From Verrucomicrobiota bacterium (GTDB taxonomy: Bacteria; Verrucomicrobiota; Lentisphaeria; Oligosphaerales; Oligosphaeraceae), in assembly GCA_019136135.1 (NCBI GenBank), contig JAGVUR010000056.1, positions 1-58,913 on the forward strand: a DNA stretch of 58,913 bases, read 5' to 3'. Within the stretch, counting starts at the first letter, position 1. Each line of letters begins with the position of its first letter. The notes under the pieces are model-generated. The model was given only the letters and a program-made list of their open reading frames with translations. It had not been told where the DNA came from and made no database searches. The position numbers were made by a program, and so were the translations under genes. This document shows, in pieces, positions 17,588-26,514 of the stretch.

Positions 17588-18378
17588 AGCATCTCCTTGA
17601 GCTTGTCGCCCGGGCATTCTGCGCGCATAAGCGCCTCGCCTACCAAAAATCCACGCGCACCCGCTTGCTTGGCACGCACGAGGTCTTCGTGATTGTTCAT
17701 CGCGCTTTCGGCAATGGCAATGCGATCCGCTGGCACCCGTCCAAGCAGCTTGTTGGCCTCGCTTGTGTTTGTGCCAAAGCTATGCAAATCCCGTGCGTTA
17801 ATGCCAATCAACGCTATATCGCAACCCAACAGCGTCTTTAGTTCCTCCTCATTGTGCGCTTCGCCAAGCACGGTCAGTCCTAAACTCTTTGCGTAGTCGC
17901 TTAGACGTGCCAATTCACCGGCAGGCAGCAAGGCCGCAATCAACAACACCGCCGATGCGCCATGCAAGCGTGCTTCACAAATCTGATAGGGGTCAACAAT
18001 GAAGTCCTTGCGCAACAAGGGGATATCCACCTGTTGGGCGACCTCTTTCAGTACCCGCAAGCTACCCAAGAAATAATTCTCTTCCGTCAGCACCGACAAG
18101 GCTGCTGCTCCTGCCGACTCGAGTGCCTGTGCGCATTCCAAGTAGTCGAAGTTCGGACGAATCACGCCCTTTGACGGCGATGCCTTCTTCAACTCCGCAA
18201 TCACATGCAGACCCGGCATCCGAAACACGTCCGCAAAATCCTTGGGCAGTGGCGAATCCTTCGCCATGATCTCCAACTCCCTTAAAGGCAGACGTTCTTT
18301 GCTTGCCGTCAAACTTGGCAGCAAATCCCGAACAATTTGATTCAGAATGGTCATGTCCTTACTCCCGTGGGCAATCAT
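17572..18378 (-). CDS. trpC: Indole-3-glycerol phosphate synthase
   Basis: 268 aa from the ATG at 18378, which overlaps the trpD stop as ATGA and follows GGGGTG. A second ATG at 18354 follows AAGGAC and is a plausible alternative. Motifs are AELKKASPSKG (catalytic Lys), LRKDFIVDPYQICEA and GINARDLHSF. It closes the pyrrole ring from the isomerised anthranilate ribotide. It stands as a separate gene, not fused to trpF. Confidence 0.95.
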   Translation of the reverse strand: MIAHGSKDMTILNQIVRDLLPSLTASKERLPLRELEIMAKDSPLPKDFADVFRMPGLHVIAELKKASPSKGVIRPNFDYLECAQALESAGAAALSVLTEENYFLGSLRVLKEVAQQVDIPLLRKDFIVDPYQICEARLHGASAVLLIAALLPAGELARLSDYAKSLGLTVLGEAHNEEELKTLLGCDIALIGINARDLHSFGTNTSEANKLLGRVPADRIAIAESAMNNHEDLVRAKQAGARGFLVGEALMRAECPGDKLKEMLCGHV

Positions 18379-19394
18379 ATTGCACCCCGACTTTCCGCAA
18401 TCAAGGTCGCCAGCTTCGCGGCGGCAGCGCCACTGTCGATGGACTCCGCCGCCATTCCTATACCTTCAGCCAGATCCTTTGCCCGACCAGCCACATAGCA
18501 GGCCGCTGCCGCATTCAACAACACCACCGATCTCGGCGCCCCACGCTCCACACCGTCAACCACGCTCCTCAAAATCGCAGCGTTCTGCGCGGGATCACCG
18601 CCGGCGATATCGGCTATGTCGTACGATTCGCCCAAGAACATCTCAGGATAAATCTCATAGCTACGCAAGCTGCCGTCCTTGAGTTCGGTCACACGCGTCG
18701 TCTCACAACAGCTAATCTCGTCCAAGCCGTCATTGCCATGTACGACCATTGCGTGCTTTACGCCAAGCGCTTTCAGTGCATTCGCATACAACTCAGTCAA
18801 TCGCGCCTCATAGACGCCCACGACCATCCGCGTCGCCCCAGCCGGATTGCATAGGGGTCCGAGCATGTTGAAGATCGTCCTGATGCCCAGTTCCCGACGC
18901 AATGGCGCCGCCTTGCCCATGACCGGATGCATCTTCTGTGCAAACATGAAGCCGATTCCATGGGTGCAAATGCAGGCCTCCATCGCCGCCGGCGACACAG
19001 CCAGGTCAAATCCCAGCTCGGCAAGCACATCGGCAGCACCGCATTTACCTGACACCGCACGATTCCCGTGCTTGGCAATCACCACCCCAGCCCCTGCGGC
19101 GACAAGCGCCGAGGTGGTCGAAATGTTGAAGCTGATGCCTCCATCGCCGCCGGTACCGACAAGGTCCACCACCTCTCGACCGCCACAGTCAATGAAGGTC
19201 GCGTGCCGTCGCATCATTTCCGCGCCCCCAACCAGTTCGCTGACGCTCTCGCCCTTCATCTGCAAGGCGGTGAGAATGGCGCCAGCCTGGGCAAAGGACA
19301 CCTCACTGCCCGTAAGTTTTTCCAACAGCGCGTCCATTTCCAACACGCTGAGATCCTGATGGGCCATGACTTTCTGCAAGTACTTCCTTAACAT
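18375..19394 (-). CDS. trpD: Anthranilate phosphoribosyltransferase
   Basis: 339 aa of the TrpD family. The PRPP-binding loop is GTGGDGG near residue 82, followed by ISTTSALVAAGAGVVIAKHGNRAVSGKCG and the anthranilate-binding region LGPLCNPAGATR. AAGGAG lies 6-7 nt before the ATG. The trpG stop is 3 bp upstream and the trpC start overlaps its own stop, so it is in the middle of a tight operon. Confidence 0.96.
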   Translation of the reverse strand: MLRKYLQKVMAHQDLSVLEMDALLEKLTGSEVSFAQAGAILTALQMKGESVSELVGGAEMMRRHATFIDCGGREVVDLVGTGGDGGISFNISTTSALVAAGAGVVIAKHGNRAVSGKCGAADVLAELGFDLAVSPAAMEACICTHGIGFMFAQKMHPVMGKAAPLRRELGIRTIFNMLGPLCNPAGATRMVVGVYEARLTELYANALKALGVKHAMVVHGNDGLDEISCCETTRVTELKDGSLRSYEIYPEMFLGESYDIADIAGGDPAQNAAILRSVVDGVERGAPRSVVLLNAAAACYVAGRAKDLAEGIGMAAESIDSGAAAAKLATLIAESRGAI

Positions 19395-19396
19395 GA

Positions 19397-19990
19397 TTAC
19401 GCTCCTTTTCTTTTATGGTCTTCGACAATCTTCAAAAAATTTTCCAGTTGTTGTTTGCCATTGGTGGTCATAATGGATTCCGGATGGTACTGGATGCCAT
19501 GTATGGGCAACGTCCGATGCCGCACGCCCATGATTTCGCCGTCGTCTGCCCGCGCCGTCACCTCCAGAACCTCCGGCAAGGTCGCCTCCTTTAACGCCAG
19601 GGAATGATATCGCACAGCCTTGAAATCATTTTTAAGCTTCGCGAACAGCCCTTCGCCATTGTGGCTGATCCGTGATATCTTTCCGTGCATAATCTGCGCC
19701 GCTGGCACCACTTCCGCGCCAAACACCTCGCCAATTGCCTGATGTCCCAAACACACTCCGAGCATCGGCATCGACTCCTCTGCCGCCAATCGAATCAGCT
19801 CTTCCATAATGCCCGAATCTGCCGGCCGACCTGGTCCCGGCGAAAACAACAACCCGTCTGCTCGCATGTCCAGCGCCTCGGCAACTGCAATCTCCCGGTT
19901 GCGACGCACTACCACATCGGCGTTCAGCGAATACAACAAATGCACCAGATTGTAAGTAAACGAATCGTAATTATCTATGACTAGAATCAT
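19397..19990 (-). CDS. trpG: Anthranilate synthase component II (glutamine amidotransferase)
   Basis: 197 aa class I amidotransferase that supplies ammonia to TrpE. It starts MILVIDNYDSFTYNLVH, the nucleophile Cys is in GVCLGHQAIGE and the His-Glu pair in YHPES. I chose the ATG at 19990 because GGGGT lies upstream; the open frame extends to 20035 without family similarity. The 81-bp gap to trpE is the widest in the operon. It could also serve para-aminobenzoate synthesis, as many TrpG/PabA proteins do. Confidence 0.95.
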   Translation of the reverse strand: MILVIDNYDSFTYNLVHLLYSLNADVVVRRNREIAVAEALDMRADGLLFSPGPGRPADSGIMEELIRLAAEESMPMLGVCLGHQAIGEVFGAEVVPAAQIMHGKISRISHNGEGLFAKLKNDFKAVRYHSLALKEATLPEVLEVTARADDGEIMGVRHRTLPIHGIQYHPESIMTTNGKQQLENFLKIVEDHKRKGA

Positions 19991-20071
19991 CTTATACCCC
20001 ACTTTGTTAAATCTTTCATCAAACCAATCCAACATTCATCGCGCCTTCGTGCGAGAAAAACACATCCGGCG

Positions 20072-21562
20072 TCAATCTGCTGACAAATGAATCCCATTCG
20101 CGGCAAGATTGACCGCTTTGAACAGCGCCTTTGCCTTATTGATCGTCTCCTCATATTCGTTATCGGGCACGGAGTCATACACGATTCCCGCGCCGACCTG
20201 GATGTATACCTTATTGTCCCGCATTTCGATCGTACGGATCGTGATCGCCAAATCCATGTTGCCATTGTAGCTCAGGTATCCAACGCCACCGCCATACACT
20301 CCGCGAGGTTCTGGTTCAAGCTCATTGATCAGCTCCATCGCCCGAATCTTCGGCGCGCCCGAGAGCGTCCCAGCTGGAAAAGTCGTCCTGATCAAGTCCA
20401 GCGCATCGGCCTTGGGATCTATCATGGCATCAACATCGCTCACCAAATGCATGACATGCGAGTACCGTTCCACGCTCATGAACGTCTTTACCTGAACGCT
20501 GTTCGGCACCGCTGTCCTTCCGAGGTCATTTCGCCCCAGATCCACGAGCATCAGATGTTCCGCACGCTCCTTCTCGTCGCTGAGCAGCTCATCGGCCAAG
20601 GCACTATCCTCGGCCGGCGTCTTGCCACGGCGCCGCGTTCCCGCAATCGGTCGCAATGACGAGCGACCACGCTCAAGCTTAACCATCGTCTCGGGCGACG
20701 ACCCGGCTAAAACCAGCCCTCCCAACTTCAGGAAAAAGGTATAGGGAGAAGGATTGATCAGGCGCAACGCCCGATAAATCTGCAGCGGCGACGACATCGC
20801 CGGTGCCGAAAAACGCTGGGATAACACCACTTGAATGACCTCGCCCTGCCGGATATATTCCTTAGCCTTCTCGACCATCGCGCAGAACTCCTCCCTCCGC
20901 ATATTGCTTTCCAAGTGAGGCAACGTGCCGGCCAGTGGCGCCTCGCGACGCAACCGGCAAGGCACCTCGATTCGCTTCATCAGCACTTCCGCACGCACTT
21001 CGGCGTCATCGTAAGCATCGCGCAAGGTCGCATAGTCTTCCGTACGCACGCAAATGATTACCTTGATCGTATGCGTGACATTGTCGAACACGATCATTTC
21101 ATCCGTGACCATAAACACACTGTCGGGCGTCGCAGGCCTGCTTTTCGGTGGCGGCAGCTCTTCAAACAGATTCACTGCCTCGTATCCGATATAGCCCAAT
21201 GCGCCGCCAAACAACGGCGGCAGCCCCGGCGTCGGCGCCACCCGTCGATCGCCTACCACCTGCCTCAGCGCGTTCAGCGCATTGCCCTCATGGGCCAGTT
21301 CCCGCCGCACACCATTCTCTTCGTAGCTTGCCTTCCCATCCGCGACCGTAAACACTCCGTGTGGATTGACCCCGATGAACGAATAACGCCCAAAACGCTC
21401 CCCGCCCTCAACACTTTCCAGCAGCAGCACATGTTCATCACCGGCAAAGCGGCTCAACACCGACACAGGGGTCTCCAGATCCGCCAGGCACTCGCCATAC
21501 ACCGGCACGATATCGTGCCCTTTCGCCAACGCCTCAAATTCACCAAACGACGGCTTCAACAT
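20072..21562 (-). CDS. trpE: Anthranilate synthase component I
   Basis: 496 aa chorismate-utilising enzyme. The N-terminal LLLESVEGGERFGRYSF contains the LLES motif that binds inhibitory tryptophan. The C-terminal half carries IAGTRRRG, LVDLGRNDLGR, GTLSGAPK and VYGGGVGYLSY. It is the first structural gene of the operon; AAGGAG stands before the ATG. Expression is likely set by the two attenuators upstream, with enzyme feedback inhibition in addition. Confidence 0.97.
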   Translation of the reverse strand: MLKPSFGEFEALAKGHDIVPVYGECLADLETPVSVLSRFAGDEHVLLLESVEGGERFGRYSFIGVNPHGVFTVADGKASYEENGVRRELAHEGNALNALRQVVGDRRVAPTPGLPPLFGGALGYIGYEAVNLFEELPPPKSRPATPDSVFMVTDEMIVFDNVTHTIKVIICVRTEDYATLRDAYDDAEVRAEVLMKRIEVPCRLRREAPLAGTLPHLESNMRREEFCAMVEKAKEYIRQGEVIQVVLSQRFSAPAMSSPLQIYRALRLINPSPYTFFLKLGGLVLAGSSPETMVKLERGRSSLRPIAGTRRRGKTPAEDSALADELLSDEKERAEHLMLVDLGRNDLGRTAVPNSVQVKTFMSVERYSHVMHLVSDVDAMIDPKADALDLIRTTFPAGTLSGAPKIRAMELINELEPEPRGVYGGGVGYLSYNGNMDLAITIRTIEMRDNKVYIQVGAGIVYDSVPDNEYEETINKAKALFKAVNLAANGIHLSAD

Positions 21563-21603
21563 ATTTCAATACTCCTTTTATCTGACATTCAATGCTCTAA
21601 ACA

Positions 21604-21644
21604 CAAAAAGGCCGCACCAGGTTTCTATTACGCCGGTGCGGCCC
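21604..21644 (-). terminator. trp attenuator terminator, proximal copy
   Basis: On the minus strand, GGCCGCACC pairs with GGTGCGGCC through a short loop (arms at 21635-21643 and 21610-21618, extended by two G-C pairs and a bulge), followed by TTTTTGTGTTT. It ends about 40 nt before trpE and follows a Trp-rich leader ORF, the classical layout of transcription attenuation. Confidence 0.9.
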
Positions 21645-21672
21645 ACTTGTTTTCTCTTACACTTGCTCCCTG

Positions 21673-21810
21673 CTAGTGCGATGAAATTCTCCACACACAC
21701 ATTACAGGCAGCCAAAAACAACAGCGGTGCTCCGGCGATGCCCACCATCGCCAAGACCACCACAACAAGATCCCAATCACCATCATCTGAACTGCAACTG
21801 CTGTCATCAT
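21673..21810 (-). CDS. trpL: trp leader peptide, proximal copy
   Basis: A 45-codon ORF containing seven Trp codons, including WWSWRWW. It is too short for ordinary annotation. The start ATG at 21810 (or 21807) follows AAAGGTGATGGA. The stop is at 21673, 29 nt before the proximal terminator hairpin. Ribosome stalling at the Trp cluster when charged tRNA-Trp is scarce would favour antitermination. Compared with the distal copy, one extra T changes the frame after the Trp cluster, so this peptide reads on with two more Trp codons. Confidence 0.85.
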   Translation of the reverse strand: MMTAVAVQMMVIGILLWWSWRWWASPEHRCCFWLPVMCVWRISSH

Positions 21811-21889
21811 TTCCATCACCTTTACCAATTCACTGCTACTCTTTACCAGCGCCCCAGTACCCCCTGGCGCCGCCTGATCAAAAATCAAA

Positions 21890-21932
21890 ACACAAAAAGG
21901 CCGCACCAGGTTCTATCACGCCGGTGCGGCCC
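21890..21932 (-). terminator. trp attenuator terminator, distal copy
   Basis: The same hairpin as the proximal one: arms GGCCGCACC (21899-21907) and GGTGCGGCC (21923-21931), then TTTTTGTGTTTT on the minus strand. It is 288 bp upstream of the proximal hairpin, so RNA polymerase meets two conditional terminators in series. Confidence 0.88.
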
Positions 21933-21991
21933 ACTATTGTCTTCTCTTACAATTTCTCCCTGCTAGTGCGGTGCAATCCTATTCATGCACA

Positions 21992-22099
21992 TCACAGGCA
22001 GCCAAAACAACAGCGGCGCCCCGGCAGTATCCACCATCGCCAAGACCATACGATCCCGGCCACTGCCACTTGATTTGCAACCACTGCTGTCATTTCCAT
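21992..22099 (-). CDS. trpL: trp leader peptide, distal copy
   Basis: A 35-codon ORF starting MEMTAVV, with four Trp codons in WSWRWW, ending TGA at 21992. Translation worked out by hand from the minus strand is open throughout. It shares the M-E-M and W-S-W-R-W-W features and surrounding DNA with the proximal copy. The ATG at 22099 follows GTAGAGACG, a modest ribosome-binding site; the Met at 22093 is an alternative. It lies about 60 nt before the distal terminator. Confidence 0.82.
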   Translation of the reverse strand: MEMTAVVANQVAVAGIVWSWRWWILPGRRCCFGCL

Positions 22100-22184
22100 C
22101 GTCTCTACTGATTCACTTTAACTGCTACCCCTGCCTAAATCCAAGGGCTTCCAATTCCTGTCATCCAACAACTTTTTTCGTTTC

Positions 22185-22245
22185 ATTGTTTTGATGACCT
22201 GTAAAAATAGCACACGAACGGCGCAAGGCAAGTCATCAAAACAAT
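22185..22245 (-). promoter_or_regulatory. Predicted trp promoter flanked by a 14-bp perfect inverted repeat
   Basis: ATTGTTTTGATGAC (22185-22198) and its exact reverse complement (22232-22245) flank 33 bp. On the minus strand that spacer holds TTGCCT (-35, 22231-22226) and TATTTT (-10, 22209-22204) separated by 16 bp. This geometry suits a dimeric repressor or a looping operator on the trp promoter; a stem-loop in the upstream mRNA's 3' end is the alternative. Confidence 0.5.
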
Positions 22246-22321
22246 TTTTTTTTGAAAAATTCCCTCGCCCTTTTTCGGCTTTCGCTCGAGGCGTGGCGAC
22301 AATGCTCAATCGTCTTCCCAA

Positions 22322-25300
22322 TTATCTCACGCCTTCCGGATCATAGACTTTTTCCAGGCTGACATCGTCAAAGGCCGTCCACACTCCCGGTGCCTGCTTG
22401 GTTGCTGAAAGCAGGATCAGGGCGGTAGCCGGCTCATTCGGCGCCGTGAAAACAGTGCTGCACTTAACCCATTTGTTCTCGCATTCCGGCGGATAGGCGA
22501 CGGATATGGCGCTGCCATCATCAAGCCAGCCTCTTGCACCCTGCATGCGCACGCTGGCCGCCCCCATGCCAAAGCCCTCGTCGCCACGGTTGCGCCGCAC
22601 CCAGAAAGTTAACCGATAACGGCAATTCGGCTGCAGCCCGACGTAGGAGATAATCGAGCCACCTATTTGCCTCTCGCCGATCGCACAGGAATACTTGCCG
22701 CTATGCGCCGTTTCAGAATTCAGGAAGAACTTGGTTACTGAACTGGGGAAAGTCCAGGAAGACCAGCCCGGCACACCACTAAGCTCAACATGGTCGCTCA
22801 CCAAGGGTCTTTCACGACCAGGGCCAGCACTCTCCTCAAAAGAGGGATTGCGCACGAGGTTCTCAAGCTTGTTTTGACGCATATAGACTTGCGTTAAAAA
22901 GGCTGCTCGGGTTCTTTCATCCGAACTGTCGGCGGCATGCTTTTGGTAGAAAGCAGGCAGGTTCTGCCTGTTTTTCTGGAGATAGCCGCTAAGCCTTTCC
23001 AGAGCCGGTTCGCTGTATTTCTCAAAATTGGGCAGCGGCAAGAGATAGGAGTAGTTTTTAATTTTCTCAAGATTTTGCCTTTCCGTGTTGATGAAAATCA
23101 GTTTTTGCTCTTCATCTCCCATCGCATAGGCTTCGGAATCTGCGATGTTTTGATAGCCTCGCTTTACGAGTTCAACCAACTTATCCGCCATTGCCTTTGA
23201 ATTGATGTTTTGCATCGCATCCAGCTCGCGAGCCAGGATATTGCCCTGGATGCGCAAACTGGAAAAGCGCCAGAGCTTCTTCAAGACCTCAAGCCGCTTC
23301 CTAGGCAGTTCCTGCAACTTGATCTTGCTAGCGGCATCCAATTCCTGCTCCATTTTTTGCAGGTCTTCCCAGGTATATTCGTCCATTTGGGAGAACTTTT
23401 GCCATCCGTCAATCGGTCGTTTCCAATTTTTTTGGCGCATGAAGACTTGTTCGTGCAGGTCGAAGAATCGCTTGACCGGCTGGGCTGCTTCCTGATACAT
23501 GCTACTGAAGAAGTCGTCCAGGAGCGCTTCAACATCGACATCCATGTTCCACGCTACCTCATCAAGCACATATTGCCGGGCAGCATCGAAAACACCGGTT
23601 GCCGGATAGAGCTCCATCCACATCGTCTGCAAGTTGTATTCTTTTTTCGCTTCTTTCCAAGCCGATGCCATGGCCCGTGGATAATATCTTGGTATGACAT
23701 AGCCATTGCCAAACGTGTAGAGATAGTCATAAAGCCCGAAATTCTTGATGCCGCAATCGCGCCAAGCCGGGAAAAGCTCGTAGGCGCCGACTCTGCCCAT
23801 GCCTGTGATTTCCACCAGCACATTGGGCTGCATCTTGACGCCCTTTGGCGACTGGGTTGACGCAGCGCCGTAGGCAATGAAGCTAATCAGCTTGTCCGGA
23901 TATTTTTCCGCCAATACAGCGCCCGCCCTGTTATAGAACCGGGCATATTGGTTGCCGGTCCGTTCCAATTCCGCCTTGCAGTTCGGGCATTGGCAATCGC
24001 CGCCGCCGTCATTGACCCCCATCGGCAGGCCCAGGTTGTCTGGATGCTTGCTGAAGTATTCATCCGCATATCTAGCCACGAGCTTGGGCAAAACCGGGTT
24101 GGTTACGCATGGATTCCATGGACCATTGATTTTGCCATCAACAACTTTAACGCGCTTGCCGTTAATCATGGGAAAGAACTCGGGATTCGACTCGCCATAT
24201 TGGGCTGGTGGTACCAAGCTATCCAAGGCATGGGTAGCCTGGCAAGTCAAGCGGGAGTTGCGCCCAAATACCGCCGCATCCCCGCCCCAGGCCAAGATAT
24301 AGGAATGGATGTCGGGTTCTTCGCGAAATTCCAACGTGGCAGGAAGCAGGAGCTGTTGCCGCTTGGGGATAATTTCATTTAGCTCCGCCGTGCCAAGAAA
24401 CCGCCGATAGCCCAAATAGCGCTTGAGGAAGTCAATCACCGCATAGTTTGTGCCGGAATTGTTTTTCCCAGCCAGGACGAGATTCCTACCATCATGCATG
24501 ACGATGTAATAGCCATAGGGATGCAAGGAGTCGAAGTCCAGTCCCAAACTGTTGACATAGGCGGTACGGCCTACATGGATCAGCAGGCTGGGTTCGCCAA
24601 TGATCGGAGCAAAGTTGTCTGTTTCCAGCAGCTTCGGCAACAGGTCGTTCAGAGGTGATTTCATGCTGTCCGACGCCAAGGCCAGATGCAGGACTTTTCC
24701 GCCGACGGTAACGGCCTGATTGCTGCTCTGCGCGGGGAAAAGGCGCTGTAGCCCATTGGGTTCTAGCAATGTAGTCAGCAATTTCCTCAAGGCGGCGGCA
24801 TACTGGGGATTGTTAGGTACGTCCGAGCTGTAAATCACGGCGCCTGCACCGATGCGGTTGACGCCAAGCTTGGCAACCGTGTCGGTCCCCATGAGTACTA
24901 CCATGCTTGACAGACCACCCAAGCCAGGATTATTGTATTCCATATTGGCATACGGGTTGTTCTTCGGCGTGAACAATTGTTTAGCTACGCCGTGCAACTC
25001 GGCTTTCGGGTTGTTGTACACATAGTTTTTGGCGCCCAGCAAATCGGCACCAGGGCTAACATCAAAGACATCCTTCCCTTGAAAAGCCTGGGTAGGTACA
25101 GCCGAGCAAAGGAAAAACAAGCCGCCGTCCTGGACAAATTTCAGCAAGGCTTGAATGTCTTCGGGCGATTGCGGATCTTGCTTTTGCCCTGCGTGGGACC
25201 AGACCAGGATCTTGATGCCTTTCGCCGGCAAAGTGAAGTCGGAATGCGATGCCGATTCGGTTACAAGCCCCTGGAAGGCAGTTTTGAATGCAGCGCAAAA

Positions 25301-25384
25301 ATTGCCTGAAAACTCGGCTGGTTGAGGCGGAAGGGCGTGGATGACAAACGGCAAGGCGGAAAGAAGAAACATACGTCGCAACAT
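22322..25384 (-). CDS. Secreted DUF4838-domain glycoside-hydrolase-like protein
   Basis: 1020 aa. It has a signal peptide MLRRMFLLSALPFVIHALP; the ATG at 25384 is preceded by AGGGGAT, so I use it rather than the upstream Met at 25552. Residues ~230-380 resemble the alpha-glucuronidase N-terminal fold. The middle holds the DUF4838 signature MGVNDGGGDCQCPNCKAE near residue 450, and residues ~870-1015 look like a CBM4/9-type carbohydrate-binding beta-sandwich (LVRNPSFEE). It probably acts outside the cytoplasm on a uronic-acid-containing polysaccharide, but no activity is established for this group. Confidence 0.82.
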   Translation of the reverse strand: MLRRMFLLSALPFVIHALPPQPAEFSGNFCAAFKTAFQGLVTESASHSDFTLPAKGIKILVWSHAGQKQDPQSPEDIQALLKFVQDGGLFFLCSAVPTQAFQGKDVFDVSPGADLLGAKNYVYNNPKAELHGVAKQLFTPKNNPYANMEYNNPGLGGLSSMVVLMGTDTVAKLGVNRIGAGAVIYSSDVPNNPQYAAALRKLLTTLLEPNGLQRLFPAQSSNQAVTVGGKVLHLALASDSMKSPLNDLLPKLLETDNFAPIIGEPSLLIHVGRTAYVNSLGLDFDSLHPYGYYIVMHDGRNLVLAGKNNSGTNYAVIDFLKRYLGYRRFLGTAELNEIIPKRQQLLLPATLEFREEPDIHSYILAWGGDAAVFGRNSRLTCQATHALDSLVPPAQYGESNPEFFPMINGKRVKVVDGKINGPWNPCVTNPVLPKLVARYADEYFSKHPDNLGLPMGVNDGGGDCQCPNCKAELERTGNQYARFYNRAGAVLAEKYPDKLISFIAYGAASTQSPKGVKMQPNVLVEITGMGRVGAYELFPAWRDCGIKNFGLYDYLYTFGNGYVIPRYYPRAMASAWKEAKKEYNLQTMWMELYPATGVFDAARQYVLDEVAWNMDVDVEALLDDFFSSMYQEAAQPVKRFFDLHEQVFMRQKNWKRPIDGWQKFSQMDEYTWEDLQKMEQELDAASKIKLQELPRKRLEVLKKLWRFSSLRIQGNILARELDAMQNINSKAMADKLVELVKRGYQNIADSEAYAMGDEEQKLIFINTERQNLEKIKNYSYLLPLPNFEKYSEPALERLSGYLQKNRQNLPAFYQKHAADSSDERTRAAFLTQVYMRQNKLENLVRNPSFEESAGPGRERPLVSDHVELSGVPGWSSWTFPSSVTKFFLNSETAHSGKYSCAIGERQIGGSIISYVGLQPNCRYRLTFWVRRNRGDEGFGMGAASVRMQGARGWLDDGSAISVAYPPECENKWVKCSTVFTAPNEPATALILLSATKQAPGVWTAFDDVSLEKVYDPEGVR

Positions 25385-25641
25385 GTCGAATCCCCTGGTT
25401 TTGCGTAAAACTATTGCAAAAAAAAAATCAATCAACATCATAGTGCGCGAACCAAGTTGGGTAGCTTGACATCCAGGCGCGGACAGAGAGCGTCCTCGAT
25501 TCCTGGACACAGATTTAGATGCCTTGAAACGGCAAAAGCCTACCCGAGGCACTAATTAGTTTAGGTACATTAGCTCTTAACCTGCTCTTTCTGGTGCTCT
25601 GCAAAGCCCCGGGGCAGGGGCGGCACGCCAATGTTCTTGAA

Positions 25642-26514
25642 TTACTTGCCCCTCTCGGCCATCAGCAGCTTGATCTCATCTTCGTTGATGCCGACCATGG
25701 CCTCGCCGAGATCTTCGGAGAGTTCAGCGAGCATCTTGGTGTCCTTGTAGTTGGCCACTGCTTTGACGATGGCGGCCGCCCGCTTGGCCGGGTCGCCGGA
25801 CTTGAAGATGCCCGATCCCACGAAGACGCCTTCGGCGCCTAGATACATCATCAGCGCGGCATCGGCGGGCGTGGCAACGCCGCCGGCGGCGAAGTTCGCC
25901 ACGGGCAGTTTGCCATTTTCGTGGACATAGTTGACCAGGGCGACATCGACCTGCAGAACCTTGGCAGCTTGGAAAAGTTCATCTTGCCGCATGGACTGAA
26001 TGCGACGAATATCGCTCATGATCATGCGCATGTGGCGGACGGCCTGGATAATGTCGCCGGTGCCGGGTTCGCCCTTGGTACGAATCATGGCTGCGCCTTC
26101 GCTGATACGGCGGAGAGCCTCGCCGAGGTCTTTGGCCCCGCAGACGAAGGGTACGGTGAACTGCGTCTTGTCGATGTGGTAGACGTCGTCGGCAGGAGAC
26201 AGCACTTCGCTTTCGTCAATGAAGTCGATGTCAATGGCCTGGAGGATTTGCGCCTCGCAAATATGGCCGATGCGCACTTTGGCCATGACGGGAATAGACA
26301 CTGCCTCCTGGATGCCGCGGATCATTTTCGGGTCGCTCATGCGGGAAACTCCGCCGGCCGCGCGAATGTCCGCCGGAATGCGTTCCAACGCCATGACGGC
26401 GCATGCACCAGCGGCTTCGGCGATATGTGCCTGTTCCGGGGAACTAACGTCCATAATCACGCCGCCCTTGAGTTTCTGGGCAAGCTTATTGTTGAGGTTG
26501 TAACGTTTGTCCAT
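25642..26514 (-). CDS. pdxS: Pyridoxal 5'-phosphate synthase, lyase subunit PdxS
   Basis: 290 aa, standard length. It makes PLP from ribulose/ribose 5-phosphate, glyceraldehyde 3-phosphate and ammonia. The Schiff-base lysine lies in [10 protein letters not shown], with [21 protein letters not shown] and [10 protein letters not shown] also conserved. The usual glutaminase partner PdxT is not next to it and is not seen in the window. The gene is monocistronic. The region beyond its 3' end has a GC-rich palindrome (CCCCGGGG) near 25610. Confidence 0.97.
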   Translation of the reverse strand: MDKRYNLNNKLAQKLKGGVIMDVSSPEQAHIAEAAGACAVMALERIPADIRAAGGVSRMSDPKMIRGIQEAVSIPVMAKVRIGHICEAQILQAIDIDFIDESEVLSPADDVYHIDKTQFTVPFVCGAKDLGEALRRISEGAAMIRTKGEPGTGDIIQAVRHMRMIMSDIRRIQSMRQDELFQAAKVLQVDVALVNYVHENGKLPVANFAAGGVATPADAALMMYLGAEGVFVGSGIFKSGDPAKRAAAIVKAVANYKDTKMLAELSEDLGEAMVGINEDEIKLLMAERGK

